From an uncultured Paraglaciecola sp. (GTDB lineage: Bacteria; Pseudomonadota; Gammaproteobacteria; Enterobacterales; Alteromonadaceae): a stretch of DNA of 50,227 nt. This document shows positions 14,977 through 24,427 of this stretch, in pieces. The position numbers and the translations under genes are program-made. The number at the start of each line of letters is the position of its first letter. Positions within the stretch are counted from its first letter, which is position 1. The notes beneath the pieces were generated by a model. That model searched no databases. It saw only the letters and a list, made by a program, of their open reading frames with translations, and was not told the origin of the DNA. Location of the stretch: positions 1 through 50,227 of the forward strand of contig CANMKA010000028.1 in NCBI GenBank assembly GCA_947498355.1, in the 5' to 3' direction.

Positions 14977-15958
14977 GAGCTGTATCCTTATATTCTGTTT
15001 CGACACCCAAAGCCCTATTTTCGTGAACGGGTTCACCATTTGGAGCTATTGATTCATCGAATGTTCCACTATCCATATCGACGCCATGCCCAAACACTTC
15101 ATGTGCCATTATTGCCTCCGGACTGTTTATTACCGTTGAACCATCTTTGTTAGTGGTTGTTAACTCAGCTCCTGGGTTAATTGAGGTAACAGAGCCAGAC
15201 CCATTACCATTTGATGCATTTGCAGCGTCACCTAATGGATTTATACCCGGATTGTTGTTGCCGGGTGTAGCAACAATCATATGAGTATTTTTTGATGACT
15301 CCAATTGAATAGCTCTCTTAGCAAATGCAGGGGAACTGCCTTTTACTTTATTGAAAGCAGCTTTCATCGTCGCCACCTCCGCTTTAGAGCCGAAATATTT
15401 CACCTCACGACCATCAGGGTCAATAAACTTAAAAGGATTATTGCTGGCATATGCATATCGATTAAAAGAATGTACGGGATTTCTAGACACATACCCAACC
15501 GGATCATTCGAATAAAACCGGCCGATAACTGGATCATAGTATCGTGCCTGCATATAGCTTAGGCCTAGATCGGTGTCGAATTTGTGTCCTGTATAGCCGA
15601 CTTCATCTTTAGGGGCTTCAATGGTTTCACCAAAGGCTTGGTAATGCATGAATGACCCAACTAGATTCCCGCTTGTATTGGTTTCTGCCACTGGGCTGCC
15701 CAGCCAATCAGAATGTATGTACACTATATTATTAGAGGTTGTTCGGGCACATTGGCTACCATTTAAGGTGTAACCCGCAGCACAACTCAATGCTAGGGCA
15801 CCATTAAACGTTTGCTGCTCTTGACATAAACCGCTGCTATTTAGAGAGTAATTTGCTGGACAGCTTTGGCTCGAGCTTACAGCTTGCGTTAGGCTACAAC
15901 GACAGGCTTCGTAATAATCATAGTAATATTCATTTCCTAATTGCTCTCTTACGTGTTG
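14942..15958 (-). pseudogene. Orphan Rhs core end plus toxin tip 2 (HExxxH metallopeptidase-like)
   Basis: The fragment is open from 15958 and shares the end of the cysteine-containing insert and the Rhs core with the long rhs gene (EACRCSLTQAV, HSDWLGSPVAETN, YDPVIGRFYSNDPVGY). The homology starts near 15935. After the DPDGR junction near 15410 comes a unique tip of about 156 residues. It contains AHEVFGHGVD, a HExxxH-like zinc site, and 20 residues later EPVHENRALGVETEY, which could supply a third ligand and a structural helix. I infer a zinc metallopeptidase-type toxin. There is no ATG near the 5' end; the first possible start is a TTG. It is probably a silent cassette. Confidence 0.75.
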
Positions 15959-16017
15959 CTAAGTGAACACTTATTTATGCCAATTGGTAAAACCTACCTA
16001 TTGGGGCGAGTTAGGCC

Positions 16018-17877
16018 TCATGTTTTAGGCAGTTTGAGTCGACTCAAGGTTGCGAGCAGCTTTTCTTGCGTAAAGGGTTTGGTGATGACATGTTTGATTT
16101 GGCTATCTGAGAACTGCATTTTTGCATAGTCTGTTGCATCAGCTGTTTGGCCAATTATGATGGGAGGGCGAGGTAAGCCTAGTTGGTTGATTTTTTCTGC
16201 TGTTTCGACCCCATTCATGCCTGGCATGTTAAAATCCATGAAGACTACGTCGTAGTGAGAAGACCTCACTTTTTCGATGGCTTCGTTGCCACTGTATGCA
16301 ATACAAACGTCGGAAAAATGCTCTGCTAACAATGTTTTTGCGACGATAAGATTAATTTCATTATCATCAACAACCAATGCTTTTTTGGTCGATAAGTCTA
16401 CCTTTGCTGAGTGGCTTATCTGTTGGTTTTCAGGTTTTGGGCTTTCAAATTCATGGATTTTCCCCATGTTTAGGGTGAATCTCGTTCCTGCATTGACCGA
16501 AGATGTAAGGGTGAGCCCAATGTTTAGTTTTTTACACAAGGTTTCGACGATAGACAAACCCAATCCAGTACCTTGGCTTTTGGATTCTAGCCCTCCTTCT
16601 TGATTATAGGCTGCAAATATTGCGCGAGTGTCTTCTATGCCAACCCCGGAATCGGCGACGGATACTAATAACTCGTTATTGACTATTTTAACGGTCAATT
16701 TCACAAATCCAGAGTCAGTGAATTTTATCGAATTAGACAGCAGGTTTGATATGACTTGGTTAACTCGCGTTGGATCGGTATGAATGCCAATTGCTTGTTT
16801 TTGAGTGTCATTTTTAAATTCGTAAATCAGATTTTTGGTACGTGCTTTTTCTTCAAATAATGCGAAGGCAGAGGTGAGTGTGACAAGAATATCGACATGT
16901 CGTGTTGCCAACACAAGCGCACCTTCTTCTAGTTTTGATATATCTAAGATGTCGTTCAGAAGTGACTCAAGTAAGCTTCCGCTTTGATTAATGACTCCCA
17001 CTAACTGCTGGGCATCGGGTGTCAAAGCTTTCCGTGAAAGGATATCTGCTGTACCTAAAATGCCATGCAGGGGCGTTCTGATCTCGTGTGACATGCGTGC
17101 AAAAAACTGATTTCTGCCTGATAGTGCGTTTATTGCCCGCTGTTCTGCGAGTTTGAGTGCCGTTACGTCTGTATGTGTGCCTGTAAACCTAATGGGATTG
17201 CCGTCTTTGTCCCTTTTTACAATTCTGCCTCTGTCTAAAATATAGCGCCAACTACCGTCGGCATGCTTCATCCTGTGGGTGTTCTCATAGAAATCAATTT
17301 TGCCGTCAATATGTAGCATTATGTCTTTGAAGCAACCTTCGATGTCGTCTGGGTGAACGCGGTCTTGCCAATCAGCCAAGGTTTGGGTTAAGTCTGCCAT
17401 AGATAATCCCAGCATTTCGGCCCAGCGCTGGTCGAAAAATACATCGTTTGTTTGGGGATCCCAATCCCATAAACCTAAGCGTGTCCCCTCTAACACAAGC
17501 TCAAGCCTTTCACTGGTTTCGGCGAGTTCGTTTTTTTGCTTATGCAGTGTTGTTATTTCGGTAAATATGGATATCAAGCCCCCTTTTGGGTCTTGCACTA
17601 TTTCTTCAGAAACTTGCAGTACTTTGCCGTTTACCCCTTTGATTGAGTACGAAAGCTGCGCAGACGGTAAATTCGATAATTGTGAAACTGCTAGTTTTCT
17701 TGCTTCTATATCTGATGACGCACTAAGCAGTTGAGTAAAGTTTGAACTGAAAGTATTTCTGAGAGTAATAAATTGGCTGATGTTTGCAGATGCTACATCT
17801 GCTATTTCGCACGTTTTGTCTTGCCATTTGATGGCGAAAATGCGAGATGATTTTCCTAGTATTTCAAAGTCGTACAT
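16018..17877 (-). CDS. PAS-domain hybrid sensor histidine kinase
   Basis: A 619-aa protein with no membrane segment, so probably cytoplasmic. An N-terminal PAS-like region (about 1-115) is followed by a second, clear PAS domain of the PAS_3 type (about 125-243, with LGLWDWDPQTNDVFF and WQDRVHPDD). HisKA follows with the phosphoacceptor His264 in FFARMSHEIRTPLHG, then HATPase_c with NLLSNSIKFT, VADSGVGIE and GTGLGLSIVE. A C-terminal receiver has Asp548 in VVFMDFNMPGMNG and Lys at ITKPF. All catalytic residues are intact. No partner regulator or phosphotransfer protein is adjacent. It marks the start of ordinary chromosome next to the rhs island. Confidence 0.9.
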   Translation of the reverse strand: MYDFEILGKSSRIFAIKWQDKTCEIADVASANISQFITLRNTFSSNFTQLLSASSDIEARKLAVSQLSNLPSAQLSYSIKGVNGKVLQVSEEIVQDPKGGLISIFTEITTLHKQKNELAETSERLELVLEGTRLGLWDWDPQTNDVFFDQRWAEMLGLSMADLTQTLADWQDRVHPDDIEGCFKDIMLHIDGKIDFYENTHRMKHADGSWRYILDRGRIVKRDKDGNPIRFTGTHTDVTALKLAEQRAINALSGRNQFFARMSHEIRTPLHGILGTADILSRKALTPDAQQLVGVINQSGSLLESLLNDILDISKLEEGALVLATRHVDILVTLTSAFALFEEKARTKNLIYEFKNDTQKQAIGIHTDPTRVNQVISNLLSNSIKFTDSGFVKLTVKIVNNELLVSVADSGVGIEDTRAIFAAYNQEGGLESKSQGTGLGLSIVETLCKKLNIGLTLTSSVNAGTRFTLNMGKIHEFESPKPENQQISHSAKVDLSTKKALVVDDNEINLIVAKTLLAEHFSDVCIAYSGNEAIEKVRSSHYDVVFMDFNMPGMNGVETAEKINQLGLPRPPIIIGQTADATDYAKMQFSDSQIKHVITKPFTQEKLLATLSRLKLPKT

Positions 17878-18184
17878 AGTGCGCTTAGTGTGGACGTTTT
17901 TGGATACTATAGCCTAAAACAACTATTTCTGGGAAAGGACTTAATAAAGTTCTAATGGTTCGCCTTAGTGCAAGCCTTAGCCGTATTTGCTGTTAATAAA
18001 AATCGATTTTAGAGAGAGCCTTGGGTACGTATTTTTCACGCTAAACGGTATAACTGTGTTTAGATAAGCGTGCTTAGTAAAAAGCCAAGCATAGACTTGG
18101 CTGCTTGGCGTTGGGCACGAGTTTAACGCGCTTTAGGCTAGGCCGTTAAAATACAAATTGTTGTTTAGGCAACTGCAATTGAGC
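17878..18184. other. Intergenic region between kinase and lipoprotein genes
   Basis: No gene is seen. It contains the minus-strand terminator at 18079-18102 and presumably the promoter of the kinase gene at its left side. Confidence 0.6.
18079..18102 (-). terminator. Rho-independent terminator after the Ig-like lipoprotein gene
   Basis: On the minus strand AGCCAAG and CTTGGCT form a stem with loop TCTATG, followed directly by a T run (plus-strand A run at 18079-18083). It lies about 80 bp downstream of the stop at 18185. Confidence 0.65.
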
Positions 18185-20620
18185 TTAGTTAGGGTTGACC
18201 ACAAAGTCGATAAGGGTGCGTTGCCCTGACGGCGCTTGGATAACAAAAGAAAAGCCCAAGTTTGTGACAGTTGTCACTGATGTGTCGAGAATAGCCGCTC
18301 TTACTGTGTGCCCAGCACCATTCTCAAATCTGCGGTTAGTGTTAGGGACAGTAAATAAAATATTATCGATTAGGTTATCTGGATCTAGGCTGCCGAGCTG
18401 CGTACCGCTTGGCATTACTTGTCCAGCTAAATCCGTAAAGACTAAGATAAGCTCTGTGCTTTCGTTGTCTGGGATCTGGAAGGAACGCTGTGAATCGGTA
18501 CTTGAGAGCAACAAATTGTCTGGGTCAGTCACGTCATCTTTGTAAACACTCCATAAGGCATCTGAACTAGACATGACCAAGAAAAGGCTTTTTCTCACAT
18601 GTACTGTTTTGTCAGCTTGTTGGCTACCGCAAAAGGTGGCTGACTGGCAATGAGGACCGTTAAATTGCCTGTCTGGGGGACTAAAACTTCCGTCGTTGTT
18701 GTAGTCCAAGAAAATTTCTGTCGGGTTTCTCATGTTGTCTTCGTTGTCATCACGCCAAGCTTCGGGCAAATCTTCGAAACCCGTTGTCATAGAGTTTTGT
18801 GCACGCTCTATGGGGCCCCCATCGGCATCGTCAAACACATTGTTGCCATTGCTATCGAGTAACGTCTCGTGGCCTATGGCAGTGGCGAGTATGGTGATTC
18901 TGTTGTCTTCGGCTCTGGGGTTTGCGCCTTCCCAGGTAACGCTGCATGTGCCGCCAACTGTGGTGCAACTGGGTTGTATGATTCCGCCTTCGGTTGTAAA
19001 GCTGACGCTTGTTCCATCAGGAACAGGGTTATTAAAGCTGTCTCCCAAGCGTGCGACTATAGTTACTTGTTCACCGCTTCTCTGGTCTGCCTCTGGATTT
19101 AAGTTGGTGGCCGACAGGGTCATACTATTTTGATCGGGTAGCCCAGTATTCACCGCTAATAAGTCTGATTGAGTTTGAATTTGACTGCCGTTATTGGTAG
19201 TAATTGCTGCTGTGACGCGGATCGCTGTCGGGACGTTGCCGGATGTGACGCGAGTGCTAACTTCGCCTTGGGAATTGGTAATGCCCGTTAATGGCGCAAG
19301 GGTCAGTCCGCCTGTATCTGTATTAAGAGAAAAACTCACTTCTTTTTGCGGTAAAGGGTTACCAAGCGCCCCCGTCACTTTAAACACTAAAGTCGATAAG
19401 GTTTGATTATTTTGACCGCCTGTTCCTTGCAAAGCTATTTGCGTTGGTGTCGCGCTAACAAAGCTGATTGAGCCGACAGATTCGGCTTGAATATCTATGC
19501 TTTTGCTCAGGGCAATCGGGGTATTATTGATGTTTACCGAGGCGACTATTGTGTCTGAGTTACCGTTTCCGCCAGCACAAGAGATATCTTCATAAGTTGA
19601 TTCTGCGACGCCGTTAATGGTATTTACTGTTTGGTCAATTTGCGCTTGACCCGATTGCACGCAGTTAGATGTGAAACTGACTGGAACTGGTGTAATAATC
19701 CGGTTGTCATTTTCATCAACTAAAGCGATAGAAAAGCCTAAGGTCCCCCCAGCGCTGATTTCTAGATCAGCACCATTACTGTTGATACTTACCCCAAGCT
19801 CATTTTCGATAAAAACGCCGTCTTGATTGAAATGACCTACTCGGGTCATGGGCTCTTCTATTATGTCAGCAGCTTGTATTTCAAAGTTGAATTGACTAAA
19901 TAAAGGTTGGCCATTGATTGAGGCATTAATTGTGATAACTGACGCACCAAGGTCACCATTAGCAGAGAGCAAAACTTGAGCAACACCCATATTATTGGTG
20001 AGGGCCTCACCTGTATTGAGTAAGCCTTTGCCTACGCTAAAGTTGACGATTTCACCTGCAATCGGATTACCGGTATTGTCATTTAATTGAGCTTGTAAGG
20101 TAACTTGCTCATCTGCTGTAAAGCGATTACTTGGTATACCATTTTTTAATACCGATAAAGCCAGTGAAGGCAAAGATATAGGTGTGGATACAGGCGCTAA
20201 AAACTCATAGTTGGCTTGACTGCTAACGTTATTAAACCTTGCGGTGACACTGGCCGCACCAATATCGCCAGTGGTACTTGATATTAAAACGTCGGCAATA
20301 CCATTACTGTCGGTTACGCGGCTGCTGGTAGCTAGGGTGCCCAAAGGGGTCGAAAACTCGATAATTTGACCACTTCGGTTGCTCACGCTTTGAGGAAAAC
20401 TAGCCCTTACGCACAAGGATTGTCCTGCTTGAAAACTGATACTGGCAGTGCTTTCACATTGGGCGTCTAAGATAGTTGTGACAAGGGTGATGGGCGCAGG
20501 AGTTTGACCGCCCGAACCAAACGGGTCATTACCGTTTTCTCCTGATACGCCGCCTGAACATCCGGACAAGACAAAACCCAACAAGAACGTCCATAGAACA
20601 ACAAGCGTATTTTTTTGCAT
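18185..20620 (-). CDS. Lipoprotein with repeated bacterial Ig-like (Big-1, invasin-type) domains
   Basis: An 811-aa protein with a lipoprotein signal peptide (lipobox LSGC, Cys21), followed by a Gly/Ser-rich linker. The body is several Ig-like repeats of about 100 residues, with recurrent patterns such as GNPIAGEIVNFSVGKG, NPLPQKEVSFSL and NPVPDGTSVSFTTEGG, each followed by T(N/D)..G.A.V, the Big-1 signature. Near the C-terminus two Asp/Asn-rich loops (DSNGNNVFDDADG and DYNNDGSFSPPD) look like calcium-binding turns. The protein should be anchored in the outer membrane. Its ATG is 5 bp after the darP stop, so both are likely in one transcript. The role is unknown; adhesion or surface structure is the usual inference for Big-1 proteins. 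Confidence 0.8.
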   Translation of the reverse strand: MQKNTLVVLWTFLLGFVLSGCSGGVSGENGNDPFGSGGQTPAPITLVTTILDAQCESTASISFQAGQSLCVRASFPQSVSNRSGQIIEFSTPLGTLATSSRVTDSNGIADVLISSTTGDIGAASVTARFNNVSSQANYEFLAPVSTPISLPSLALSVLKNGIPSNRFTADEQVTLQAQLNDNTGNPIAGEIVNFSVGKGLLNTGEALTNNMGVAQVLLSANGDLGASVITINASINGQPLFSQFNFEIQAADIIEEPMTRVGHFNQDGVFIENELGVSINSNGADLEISAGGTLGFSIALVDENDNRIITPVPVSFTSNCVQSGQAQIDQTVNTINGVAESTYEDISCAGGNGNSDTIVASVNINNTPIALSKSIDIQAESVGSISFVSATPTQIALQGTGGQNNQTLSTLVFKVTGALGNPLPQKEVSFSLNTDTGGLTLAPLTGITNSQGEVSTRVTSGNVPTAIRVTAAITTNNGSQIQTQSDLLAVNTGLPDQNSMTLSATNLNPEADQRSGEQVTIVARLGDSFNNPVPDGTSVSFTTEGGIIQPSCTTVGGTCSVTWEGANPRAEDNRITILATAIGHETLLDSNGNNVFDDADGGPIERAQNSMTTGFEDLPEAWRDDNEDNMRNPTEIFLDYNNDGSFSPPDRQFNGPHCQSATFCGSQQADKTVHVRKSLFLVMSSSDALWSVYKDDVTDPDNLLLSSTDSQRSFQIPDNESTELILVFTDLAGQVMPSGTQLGSLDPDNLIDNILFTVPNTNRRFENGAGHTVRAAILDTSVTTVTNLGFSFVIQAPSGQRTLIDFVVNPN

Positions 20621-20625
20621 AGTAC

Positions 20626-21165
20626 TTATCCGTTAATAACTTGATTTAAATATTTAAACAGGTCTCGAGATGCTTTGGGAGGTTTATTTTCCGATTTTTG
20701 CTTGTTTGCTTGACGGACTAGCTGCCTTAGCTTTTGCCTATCTAGGCTTGGGTGTTGTGCGAGTACCGCTTCTATTTTTTCATTCCCTTGAGTAATCATT
20801 TCGTCTCTGAGTAATTCAACTTTATGGAATTCGCTATTTTTTTTCTTATGGGTCGATTTGATATTCAGTAACGCTTGTTCGATGGGGGCTAAGTCTCTCG
20901 TGCGCATCAGCTTGCCGATAAATTGTAGGTGTCGTCGGTAACCTTCTTTTTTCTGGCGGATCCGTCTTGCTAGCATGATGGCATCCAATAGCTCACTGTC
21001 CATCGGGACTTTAGCGAGTTCGGCTTGGCCTAAATCAATTAATGACACTCCTAGCTTTTGCGCTTCGAGGGCTTGAGCTTTGATTTCGGTTTTACTTAAA
21101 TATTCTACTTCTTCGTCGGTCGTGAAGTCAGGTTCAAGCTCTTTGTTTTTTCTAGTTACAGCCAT
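20626..21165 (-). CDS. darP: Ribosome-associated protein DarP (YjgA family)
   Basis: A 179-aa highly charged protein of family length, with the typical KTEIKAQALEAQKLG then DAIMLARRI and RRHLQFIGKLMR segments. In Escherichia coli this protein binds late 50S ribosome precursors and helps assembly of the peptidyl-transferase centre. It is divergent from pmbA with 119 bp between the starts, the same pairing as in many gammaproteobacteria, which supports the assignment. Confidence 0.9.
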   Translation of the reverse strand: MAVTRKNKELEPDFTTDEEVEYLSKTEIKAQALEAQKLGVSLIDLGQAELAKVPMDSELLDAIMLARRIRQKKEGYRRHLQFIGKLMRTRDLAPIEQALLNIKSTHKKKNSEFHKVELLRDEMITQGNEKIEAVLAQHPSLDRQKLRQLVRQANKQKSENKPPKASRDLFKYLNQVING

Positions 21166-21284
21166 GTGATTATCTTTAGTGATACACTATGCCAAGATTG
21201 TAACCCTGAAATCATCATTAATAAACCACATGCCATCTAGCTAACGTGAGTTAACTAAGAGTCAGGCAAGATTTTGAAGGCCAT

Positions 21285-22610
21285 ATGCAACAACAATTAT
21301 CTGATTTACAAAATATCGTTCAAGATGCCCTTGATTTAGCCACAGAAAAAGGCGCTACCCAAGCCGAAGCCAGTATGTCAAAGGTGCAAGGTATTGCAGT
21401 TTCTTCCCGTTTAAAAGAAGTTGAAACCGTTGAGTTCACGAACGATGGTGGATTAGGGATAACGGTTTATAAAGGTGCCAAAAAAGGCAGTGCCTCAACA
21501 GCCGATTTGTCGCCGAGCGCTCTGCGACTAACAGTCGAGAAAGCCCTTGAGATCGCTAAACATACCAGTGATGATGAGTGTTCTGGGTTAGCGGATGAAG
21601 CCTTGATGGCGTACGACTTTCCTGACCTAGATTTGTTTCATCCTATCGAGTTGGACACAGACCAAGGTATCCAAGATGCGATAGCGGCTGAGGCCGCAGC
21701 TTTAGAGGCTGATCCCAGAATTACTAATTCTGATGGTGCATCATACAATGCTAATTTGGGGACTAAGGTTTACGCTAATACCCATGGTTTTAATGGCGGG
21801 TATAACAGTAGTCGTTATAGTTTGAGTTGCGTGATGATAGCTGAGCACAGCGGTGACATGCAGCGCGATTATGCTTACTCTGTGAGTCGAGAAGCTAATT
21901 TACTTGCCACTCCTCAGCAGATAGGGCAAGACGCGGCCAAGGCCACATTAGCGCGATTAGGTGCGAAAAAAGTTAAAACGTGCAAAGTACCTGTTCTATT
22001 CGACCGTGAAATTGCTTCGGGTTTGTTTGGGCACCTTATCAATGCCATTAGCGGTGGCAGTTTATATCGCCAGTCTTCTTTTTTACTCGACCAGTTAGGT
22101 AACCAAATTTTACCTGATTGGCTAAATGTTAGTGAGCGCCCACACCTTAAGCGAGGGCTGGCTAGTTCTCCTTTTGATCATGAAGGTGTAAAAACCTTGG
22201 ATGCAGAAATCATTACTAATGGGGTACTGAATCAGTATTTACTGACCAGCTACTCTGCCCGCAAGTTAGGCATGCAAACAACTGGGCATGCTGGTGGTAT
22301 TCATAATTGGTTTATTAAGCACACAGGACACTCTGATCAGGCCATGCTTAAAGCGTTAGGTACAGGATTGCTAGTGACTGAACTTATGGGGCAAGGTGTC
22401 AATATAGTCACGGGAGATTACTCTCGGGGTGCAGCGGGTTTTTGGGTTGAAAATGGCGTGATCCAATACCCAGTGCACGAAGTGACCATTGCCGGAAATC
22501 TGGCTGATATGCTAAAGAATATTGTCGCTATCGGCGAAGTAGCAGAAACCCGAGGCAGTGTGCAAACGGGCTCTGTGCTGATTGAGAGTATGCAAGTTGC
22601 AGGGGATTAG
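21285..22610 (+). CDS. pmbA: Metalloprotease-related protein PmbA (TldE)
   Basis: A 441-aa protein of full length. PmbA pairs with TldD to form a heterodimeric peptidase known from maturation of microcin B17 and CcdA degradation; PmbA itself lacks the HExxxH site, as here. Family features seen are GITVYKGAKKGSAST near the N-terminus, PVLFDREIASGLFGHL in the middle and GDYSRGAAGFWVENG near the end. The start ATG at 21285 lies behind an AAGG at 21275. It is divergent from darP; tldD is not in the window. Confidence 0.92.
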   Translation: MQQQLSDLQNIVQDALDLATEKGATQAEASMSKVQGIAVSSRLKEVETVEFTNDGGLGITVYKGAKKGSASTADLSPSALRLTVEKALEIAKHTSDDECSGLADEALMAYDFPDLDLFHPIELDTDQGIQDAIAAEAAALEADPRITNSDGASYNANLGTKVYANTHGFNGGYNSSRYSLSCVMIAEHSGDMQRDYAYSVSREANLLATPQQIGQDAAKATLARLGAKKVKTCKVPVLFDREIASGLFGHLINAISGGSLYRQSSFLLDQLGNQILPDWLNVSERPHLKRGLASSPFDHEGVKTLDAEIITNGVLNQYLLTSYSARKLGMQTTGHAGGIHNWFIKHTGHSDQAMLKALGTGLLVTELMGQGVNIVTGDYSRGAAGFWVENGVIQYPVHEVTIAGNLADMLKNIVAIGEVAETRGSVQTGSVLIESMQVAGD

Positions 22611-22633
22611 CCCTAGGACGATACAAAGCTTTG

Positions 22634-23752
22634 CTAGTTATTACCAATCAACTCATGGATGTAACTCAAAGACGGCAGTTTATAGTGCTCTTGGTAAAAT
22701 AAGCGATTTAAGCGGCCTAGCAAGTTAATTTGTCGGGTAGGATCATGAGCCTTGGCTCTTGTGCTGCTGGTGGTTTGTAAAAACTCGGCTGGTTTTAAAT
22801 TCCAGTCGAGGATCTGCTGCTCTGTGATCCCTAAGCCATGAATAGTGGATAAAATACGCTCGGTTTTACTCTCTGTGCAAGTCAATATTTTAGTTTGGTA
22901 GTGCTGGTTTACCGCATCACCTATTTTGTCTAAGGTGAGGTCGATGGCATGCCATATTTGCTGATGGTCATGTTGCGAGCCAAGGGGCGCGTAGTAGCCC
23001 ATAATTTCCCATTCTAGCTCGGCATTGTGTACGGCAATTGAACTGCCAATTTGCTCAGAATAGGATAAGTCTGGATTAGCTCCGATATTATAAGCATCAA
23101 CCGACAAGCCTATAATAATCGCAATATCGCCTAGTTCCTTTTTGTTAACGTATACCGCCTCAAATGCTGCGCGTTTCACTCCCATCCAACCGTGTACTAT
23201 AGGCGTAGAGCTAGCGAATTGACGGACATCGTCTGGCAAGTCTTCACCATATTTATCAATGAAAAGCGGCGCTGCATCTTGCTCTAGGGCTTCTTCTGCT
23301 ACCCAAATTTCGTACTCTTGACGGTTGTCGGCTTTACCTCGACTTTTTATACCATAAGACAAGTTAAGAGGGCGACATATGCTGCGATCTTCGTCGGCCT
23401 GATGGAAATACTCAGACCGAAAGCGTTTGATAAAAGGCGCATTTAAACCGGCAATAGCCGCGGTTGGATAGCGAAACCCGATGTCACTCTTGTTCACTAG
23501 GTATAAGCCCTTGATAGACTTTTCTAGTAAAGGTTTAAGGCCCTTAAAGCTTTGGTACTGTTCAACGACTATGCTGCGTTCGGGTTCAATTGTCAGTCGG
23601 CTGCCGTCTTCAGCAATAAATTTTGGGGTTTTGTGATATTGATAACCACTTAAACCTAGATGGTCGACAAACTCGTTTCTGAGAACCGCTAGCTCGGTAA
23701 ACAGGGCATCGTGATCTTTTATATGTTTAAACAAAGGTCTAGTGTGGTTCAT
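22634..23752 (-). CDS. Conserved-looking protein of unknown function (372 aa)
   Basis: I do not recognise a family. It is a soluble protein without signal peptide or membrane segment, with even composition and no low-complexity parts. Visible features are a long charged N-terminal half, a GWMGVKRAAFEAVYVNKKELG segment, a hydrophobic strand (IAIIIGLSVDAYNIG) and a C-terminal helical region. It is convergent with pmbA (23 bp between stops). Upstream at 23753-23963 there is no gene, only a GGGCGG/CCGCCC inverted repeat. Coding quality looks normal for the genome, so it is very probably a real gene. Confidence 0.75.
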   Translation of the reverse strand: MNHTRPLFKHIKDHDALFTELAVLRNEFVDHLGLSGYQYHKTPKFIAEDGSRLTIEPERSIVVEQYQSFKGLKPLLEKSIKGLYLVNKSDIGFRYPTAAIAGLNAPFIKRFRSEYFHQADEDRSICRPLNLSYGIKSRGKADNRQEYEIWVAEEALEQDAAPLFIDKYGEDLPDDVRQFASSTPIVHGWMGVKRAAFEAVYVNKKELGDIAIIIGLSVDAYNIGANPDLSYSEQIGSSIAVHNAELEWEIMGYYAPLGSQHDHQQIWHAIDLTLDKIGDAVNQHYQTKILTCTESKTERILSTIHGLGITEQQILDWNLKPAEFLQTTSSTRAKAHDPTRQINLLGRLNRLFYQEHYKLPSLSYIHELIGNN

Positions 23753-23887
23753 GGGTTATCGCACCTACTTCTAATGGGGTGATGGAGCGTGTTTGCGCAG
23801 GCTATGGCTTCTTTATATGAGGAAGCGCGATATTTTACAAGTAATATCAATATTTCGACTGAGTATTTGCCTTAATGTATGTTGAGC

Positions 23888-23906
23888 GGGCGGCAGCACA
23901 CCGCCC
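23888..23906. other. GC-rich inverted repeat in intergenic region
   Basis: GGGCGG and CCGCCC arms are separated by 7 nt. No T run follows on either strand, so it is a weak candidate for the end of the NfeD/SPFH transcript, whose last gene stops at 23964. Confidence 0.4.
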
Positions 23907-23963
23907 AATATTCGCACTTACTAGGCTGCCTATGTCTTAAACTTTGCCTTATACAGATTGGCC

Positions 23964-24425
23964 TTACGGGTTAGTTTTGGCTGCTATGGTAAATACGCCT
24001 ACATCTGCTGCAACCACTTCTACATTGGTGCCTGCGGCTAATGGCTGTTGGCTAACCAATTTCCAGTCTATTCCAGAGTATCTATACAAGGGGTTTTGAG
24101 AAGGAGAAACGGCAGCGGTTAGGATGAAACTATGCCCCACCAAATCACTTTTGACTTTGCTGGTATCGACTTTATTTTGTGACTTTCGCAGAGGTTTCCA
24201 TAATAGGGCAGCTGATAGGGCGGTTAATAAACCTACGCTAAAGGCTGCGCCAACTAAGGTTTCGGGTATCAGCCCAAAGGCAATTAATAGTGAGGTTATT
24301 AATGCGGCAATCCCTACGAAAAACAGTACAAAGGTAGAAAAACCTAATACCAAAATTTCGATGACTAACAGCACAATGCCTATGATCAAAAGGGTTTCTG
24401 TAAGATTTGCTAATACCCAGTCCAT
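23964..24425 (-). CDS. NfeD-like membrane protein
   Basis: A 153-aa protein with an N-terminal hydrophobic half (about residues 8-80, three membrane helices, including LLIIGIVLLVIEILVLGF) and a C-terminal OB-fold-like domain (DLVGHSFILTAAVSPSQ, VEVVAADVGVFTIAA). This is the short NfeD (YbbK-type) form. It follows the SPFH gene with a 2-bp gap; NfeD and SPFH/stomatin proteins are known genetic partners acting in membrane microdomains. Start and length are typical. Confidence 0.88.
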   Translation of the reverse strand: MDWVLANLTETLLIIGIVLLVIEILVLGFSTFVLFFVGIAALITSLLIAFGLIPETLVGAAFSVGLLTALSAALLWKPLRKSQNKVDTSKVKSDLVGHSFILTAAVSPSQNPLYRYSGIDWKLVSQQPLAAGTNVEVVAADVGVFTIAAKTNP

Positions 24426-24427
24426 TT

